From positions 248,001-312,000 of the forward strand of contig NZ_NOII01000001.1 of the NCBI RefSeq assembly GCF_002245695.1: a stretch of DNA of 64,000 nucleotides, given 5' to 3'. The first letter of the stretch is position 1, and the number at the start of each line of letters is the position of its first letter. Position numbers and translations under genes: made by a program. Of this stretch, positions 61,519-64,000 are shown piece after piece. Source of the stretch: Fictibacillus aquaticus (GTDB lineage Bacteria > Bacillota > Bacilli > Bacillales > Fictibacillaceae). The notes beneath the pieces were generated by a model. That model had not been told where the DNA came from, did no database searches, and saw only the letters and a list, made by a program, of their open reading frames with translations.

Positions 61519-62919
61519 ATGGGCGTTGAACTCACAGCGCTGCATTGGATTTATGTATTGTTTATTGCAGGTATTATCGGATTTATGGTAATGAGAAGGG
61601 ATACGACACTTTTGTGCATTCTTGGTATCTTTCTTATTGCTATCACAGCTACGGGTTCCATCAGCTCATCTGTCAGCAGCATTTTCAATAGTTTTATTTT
61701 TGCCATCACCGAACTGCTATCCACCATTCTCGTTATTTCTATAATCGTTGCGATGAGCAGGACGCTTACAGCTTCGGGTATCAATGATGTGATGATCTCT
61801 CCATTTGCGAGGCTTATCCGATCTCCGGCGCTTGCATATTGGACGATTGGTATTTTAATGATGGTGATCTCATGGTTCTTTTGGCCTTCGCCTGCAGTCG
61901 CTCTGCTCGGTGCTGTATTGCTTCCCGTAGCCATTAGAGCAGGTCTTCCGGCGCTTGGAGTGGCGATGGCTATGAACCTATTCGGACATGGCATCGCCTT
62001 ATCAGGTGATTTTATTATACAAGGTGCTCCAAAACTTACAGCAGATGCAGCAGGAATTCCAGTAGGTGATGTAATAAGCGCGAGCATTCCGCTTGTCATC
62101 GTAATGGGCGTGGTAACGACAGTAACAGCCTTTTATTTTATGCGGCGTGATTTAAAGAGCGGAAATCTCACTCATACGACTGGTATTACGGCTGAACCGC
62201 CTGAAGAGCAGCAAACAGAGCAAAAACAAATGTTATCTATGGGAAAGAAACGGATTTTTGCGCTGCTCATACCCGTCTTGTTTGCTCTTGATGTGGCAGC
62301 TATGTATAAGTTTAATCTCCAAGGCGGAGATGCAACGGCGTTAATCGGGGGTACATCAGTCTTCATCTTACTTCTCATTACGATGGCAAGCCATGGCAGC
62401 AAGGGACTTGAAAAAACCACAAGCTATCTAATAGAAGGATTTACTTTTGGGTTTCGAGTGTTCGGTCCAGTCATTCCGATTGCAGCATTTTTTTATCTTG
62501 GAGATTCGGGTTTCGGAAAAATCATCGGGGATTACCTTCCAAAAGATTCTCATGGCATCGTCAACGACCTAGGAGTAGCGCTTGCAGCTGTCGTACCGAT
62601 GTCTAAAGAAGTCGCTGCCATAACTCTAACTGCAGTTGGAGCTATTACTGGTCTAGATGGTTCAGGATTCTCAGGTATTTCTCTTGCTGGTTCTGTCGCC
62701 TCCTTGTTTGCTTCAGCAATAGGGGCGGGTGCTGCGACATTGACGGCATTAGGACAAATCGCTGCAATCTGGGTCGGCGGCGGGACTCTCGTTCCATGGG
62801 CTCTTATTCCTGCTGCGGCTATTTGCGGAGTCGATCCGTTTGAACTTGCAAGACGGAACCTGCTTCCCGTCACAATCGGATTATTCGTCACAACCATTGT
62901 AGCGATGTTTTTGCTGTAA
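61519..62919 (+). CDS. Ion-transporter superfamily permease
   Basis: A 466-residue polytopic transporter with about twelve helices arranged in two similar halves, each containing a Gly-Ser-rich re-entrant-like segment: GHGIALSGDFIIQGAPKLT in the first and SGFSGISLAGSVASLFASAI in the second. This layout suits the anion/H+ symporter (ArsB/NhaD, CitMHS, GntP) superfamily. The substrate, perhaps a carboxylate, cannot be named. ATG 61519 is preferred (AGGGAG ten bases upstream); the frame is open from 61474. Confidence 0.8.
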   Translation: MGVELTALHWIYVLFIAGIIGFMVMRRDTTLLCILGIFLIAITATGSISSSVSSIFNSFIFAITELLSTILVISIIVAMSRTLTASGINDVMISPFARLIRSPALAYWTIGILMMVISWFFWPSPAVALLGAVLLPVAIRAGLPALGVAMAMNLFGHGIALSGDFIIQGAPKLTADAAGIPVGDVISASIPLVIVMGVVTTVTAFYFMRRDLKSGNLTHTTGITAEPPEEQQTEQKQMLSMGKKRIFALLIPVLFALDVAAMYKFNLQGGDATALIGGTSVFILLLITMASHGSKGLEKTTSYLIEGFTFGFRVFGPVIPIAAFFYLGDSGFGKIIGDYLPKDSHGIVNDLGVALAAVVPMSKEVAAITLTAVGAITGLDGSGFSGISLAGSVASLFASAIGAGAATLTALGQIAAIWVGGGTLVPWALIPAAAICGVDPFELARRNLLPVTIGLFVTTIVAMFLL

Positions 62920-62925
62920 AAGGAT

Positions 62926-62960
62926 AAAAAGGCGCTGCAATTTTTATGCCGCGCCTTTTT
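62926..62960. terminator. Bidirectional terminator after the permease gene
   Basis: Arms AAAAAGGCGC and GCGCCTTTTT with a 15-base loop, between convergent genes. Confidence 0.85.
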
Positions 62961-62962
62961 CC

Positions 62963-63532
62963 TTAGATCAATAATTGCAAACGGTCATTCCATTCTTCTT
63001 GTATCTGTCCTTGTGCTGAAATAACAGAACCTGCCGCCTGTATCCAGCTGCCTGCTACAGTTAAAGATTGGCCAGATCCTTCCCCTTTTTGCAGCTCATA
63101 TATTCCACCGATAGCCTGCAGGGAATTACCCGCAGCCTGCAATATGTTTCCGACGATGTTTAAATACTGGTCTTCTTCACTATCGTCTTCCACCTCATCA
63201 GCTATTGCGACAAGTCCCCCGAATGCTTGAGTGAAATTACCCATTATGTTGAGCCGTTGAGACCCTTCTGAACTTATGGGAAGAACGATGGAAGCGATAA
63301 CCTCCACGTTGCCGGCTGATTGCAGCTCGTTTCCCAGCTTTCCGAGTGATGGAGTTTCTTGTCCATCAGCTCCAAGTGCGTTTCCAGTTGCCTGCAGGAC
63401 GTTGCCGATCAAGTTTAATGAATTCTGCAGATTCTCTGTCAAAAATGGGAAAGGAGTGCTGCCGATCGCGGAAATAATTGTCCCTATGGCCGCAATGACA
63501 GCACCTGTTATCTCTTTCCAAGCATCATCCAT
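62963..63532 (-). CDS. Glycine-rich internally repeated protein (DUF6944-like)
   Basis: A 189-residue protein built from about four copies of a 20-residue amphipathic unit: LNLIGNVLQATGNALGADGQ, LNIMGNFTQAFGGLVAIADE, LNIVGNILQAAGNSLQAIGG and LTVAGSWIQAAGSVISAQGQ. No signal peptide, Cys or catalytic motif is visible. Homologues occur in Bacillaceae with unknown function. The small-residue, heptad-like repeats suggest helical packing or self-assembly, perhaps on a membrane. The start has GGCGG seven bases upstream. Confidence 0.75.
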   Translation of the reverse strand: MDDAWKEITGAVIAAIGTIISAIGSTPFPFLTENLQNSLNLIGNVLQATGNALGADGQETPSLGKLGNELQSAGNVEVIASIVLPISSEGSQRLNIMGNFTQAFGGLVAIADEVEDDSEEDQYLNIVGNILQAAGNSLQAIGGIYELQKGEGSGQSLTVAGSWIQAAGSVISAQGQIQEEWNDRLQLLI

Positions 63533-63603
63533 TTGAACGCCGCCAGTCTTTAGTAGGTTACTACAATATATTCTCAGTTATTGACGATGGTAGCTATTCA
63601 GGC

Positions 63604-63629
63604 AAGAAAAAAGAGCCTGGATGGCTCTT
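63604..63629 (-). terminator. Terminator after the DUF6509-like gene
   Basis: Arms AAGAGCC and GGCTCTT with a five-base loop and a run of six T on the minus strand; it overlaps the stop codon of the gene. Confidence 0.75.
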
Positions 63630-63909
63630 ACTGAACATTTTGTCTGCAAAAATCATGAAAAGTCTGAAGTTCTTCGTCTTCAAGTTCGAAATCAAGCTGT
63701 TTATTCGTTATGTTTTCAAAAAGCTGGTATTGAGCAATACGCGTCTCTTCACCCTCAACGGCAAAGATGAGCTTTATGTACAATCCGTTTTCACTGAAAA
63801 GCTCGTCATCTTCTTCCACTTCAAAATGAATGACAAATTCGTACCGCTCTCCGCTTAAAATACCTGTCGGATCTTTTAACTGTTCAAAATCATGTCTTGT
63901 AATGTTCAC
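63628..63909 (-). CDS. Small acidic protein (DUF6509-like)
   Basis: A 93-residue acidic protein with the pattern LKDPTGILSGERYEFVIHFE, then DDELFSENGLYIKLIFAVE and a C-terminal acidic helix ending FHDFCRQNVQ. It resembles a small Bacillaceae family of unknown function. GTG 63909 (MNITRHDF) is preferred as start: AAAGG is nine bases upstream, while ATG 63918 abuts that site, and MNIT is the usual beginning of the family as I recall it. Confidence 0.72.
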   Translation of the reverse strand: MNITRHDFEQLKDPTGILSGERYEFVIHFEVEEDDELFSENGLYIKLIFAVEGEETRIAQYQLFENITNKQLDFELEDEELQTFHDFCRQNVQ

Positions 63910-64000
63910 ATTACTCATCCTTTCTATTTGTGCTTACTCATTATACACTTTTCCATGATAATACCTAAAGATTGACGGTTCTCCAGGCCGCTGCTAACGT

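Overview
The window is a chromosomal segment of an endospore-forming, moderately low-GC Bacillaceae. The evidence is a germinant-receptor operon, a sporulenol-type squalene cyclase, a second YebC paralogue of the YeeI type, a YfiT/BstA-type DinB protein, an RsbR-like stressosome protein, strong AGGAGG ribosome sites and frequent TTG/GTG starts. The genus cannot be fixed from the sequence alone. No rRNA, tRNA, CRISPR array, insertion sequence or prophage was seen.

Layout. 1-6.7 kb: 3' part of parC, a YdjM-like membrane hydrolase and a germinant-receptor operon (A, C, a 55-aa membrane peptide, B). 6.8-13.9 kb: a loosely packed, AT-rich accessory stretch with a small ribbon-helix-helix protein, a YeeE/YedE sulfur transporter, a secreted nuclease, a frameshifted excalibur-domain lipoprotein, a DinB protein, an M42 aminopeptidase and several tiny ORFs. 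13.9-19.9 kb: a catabolic operon of thiolase, acyl-CoA synthetase, 31-aa peptide, sodium:solute symporter and acyl-CoA dehydrogenase, preceded by an intrinsic terminator that sits almost on the first ribosome site. 20-23.7 kb: a drug-efflux MFS pump, an NlpC/P60 hydrolase, an RsbR paralogue and a GNAT enzyme. 23.8-32.9 kb: one 3054-residue secreted subtilase carrying a PQQ-type propeller and five regularly spaced Rossmann-like (ThuA/GATase-like) modules. 33-38.3 kb: DinB/BstA, an MHS-family MFS transporter, a GNAT enzyme, and a membrane protein/ECF sigma/anti-sigma set.

38.5-49.0 kb (minus strand) is the most interesting region. It is a tightly coupled six-gene operon: HPt-REC-GGDEF-REC protein, membrane HEAT-repeat protein, processive family-2 glycosyltransferase, membrane-anchored glycoside-hydrolase-like protein, single-domain response regulator and hybrid histidine kinase. 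I read it as a two-component and c-di-GMP controlled exopolysaccharide machine that does not match the Bacillus eps, pel or ydaJKLMN layouts. Diverging from it (49.4-53.9 kb) are CheW, an MCP, an EAL phosphodiesterase with a degenerate GGDEF, and a LuxR-type regulator, with a sigma-D-like promoter in front. The pair would place c-di-GMP synthesis plus polysaccharide on one side and chemoreception plus c-di-GMP breakdown on the other.

54-64 kb: a nitroreductase, an alanyl-tRNA editing protein, a small lipoprotein, squalene/sporulenol cyclase, YeeI, a 44-aa Cys-rich zinc-ribbon protein, an FAD amino-acid-oxidase-like enzyme, a DUF402 protein, a permease, a protein with four internal glycine-rich repeats, and a small acidic protein. 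Intrinsic terminators separate most units.
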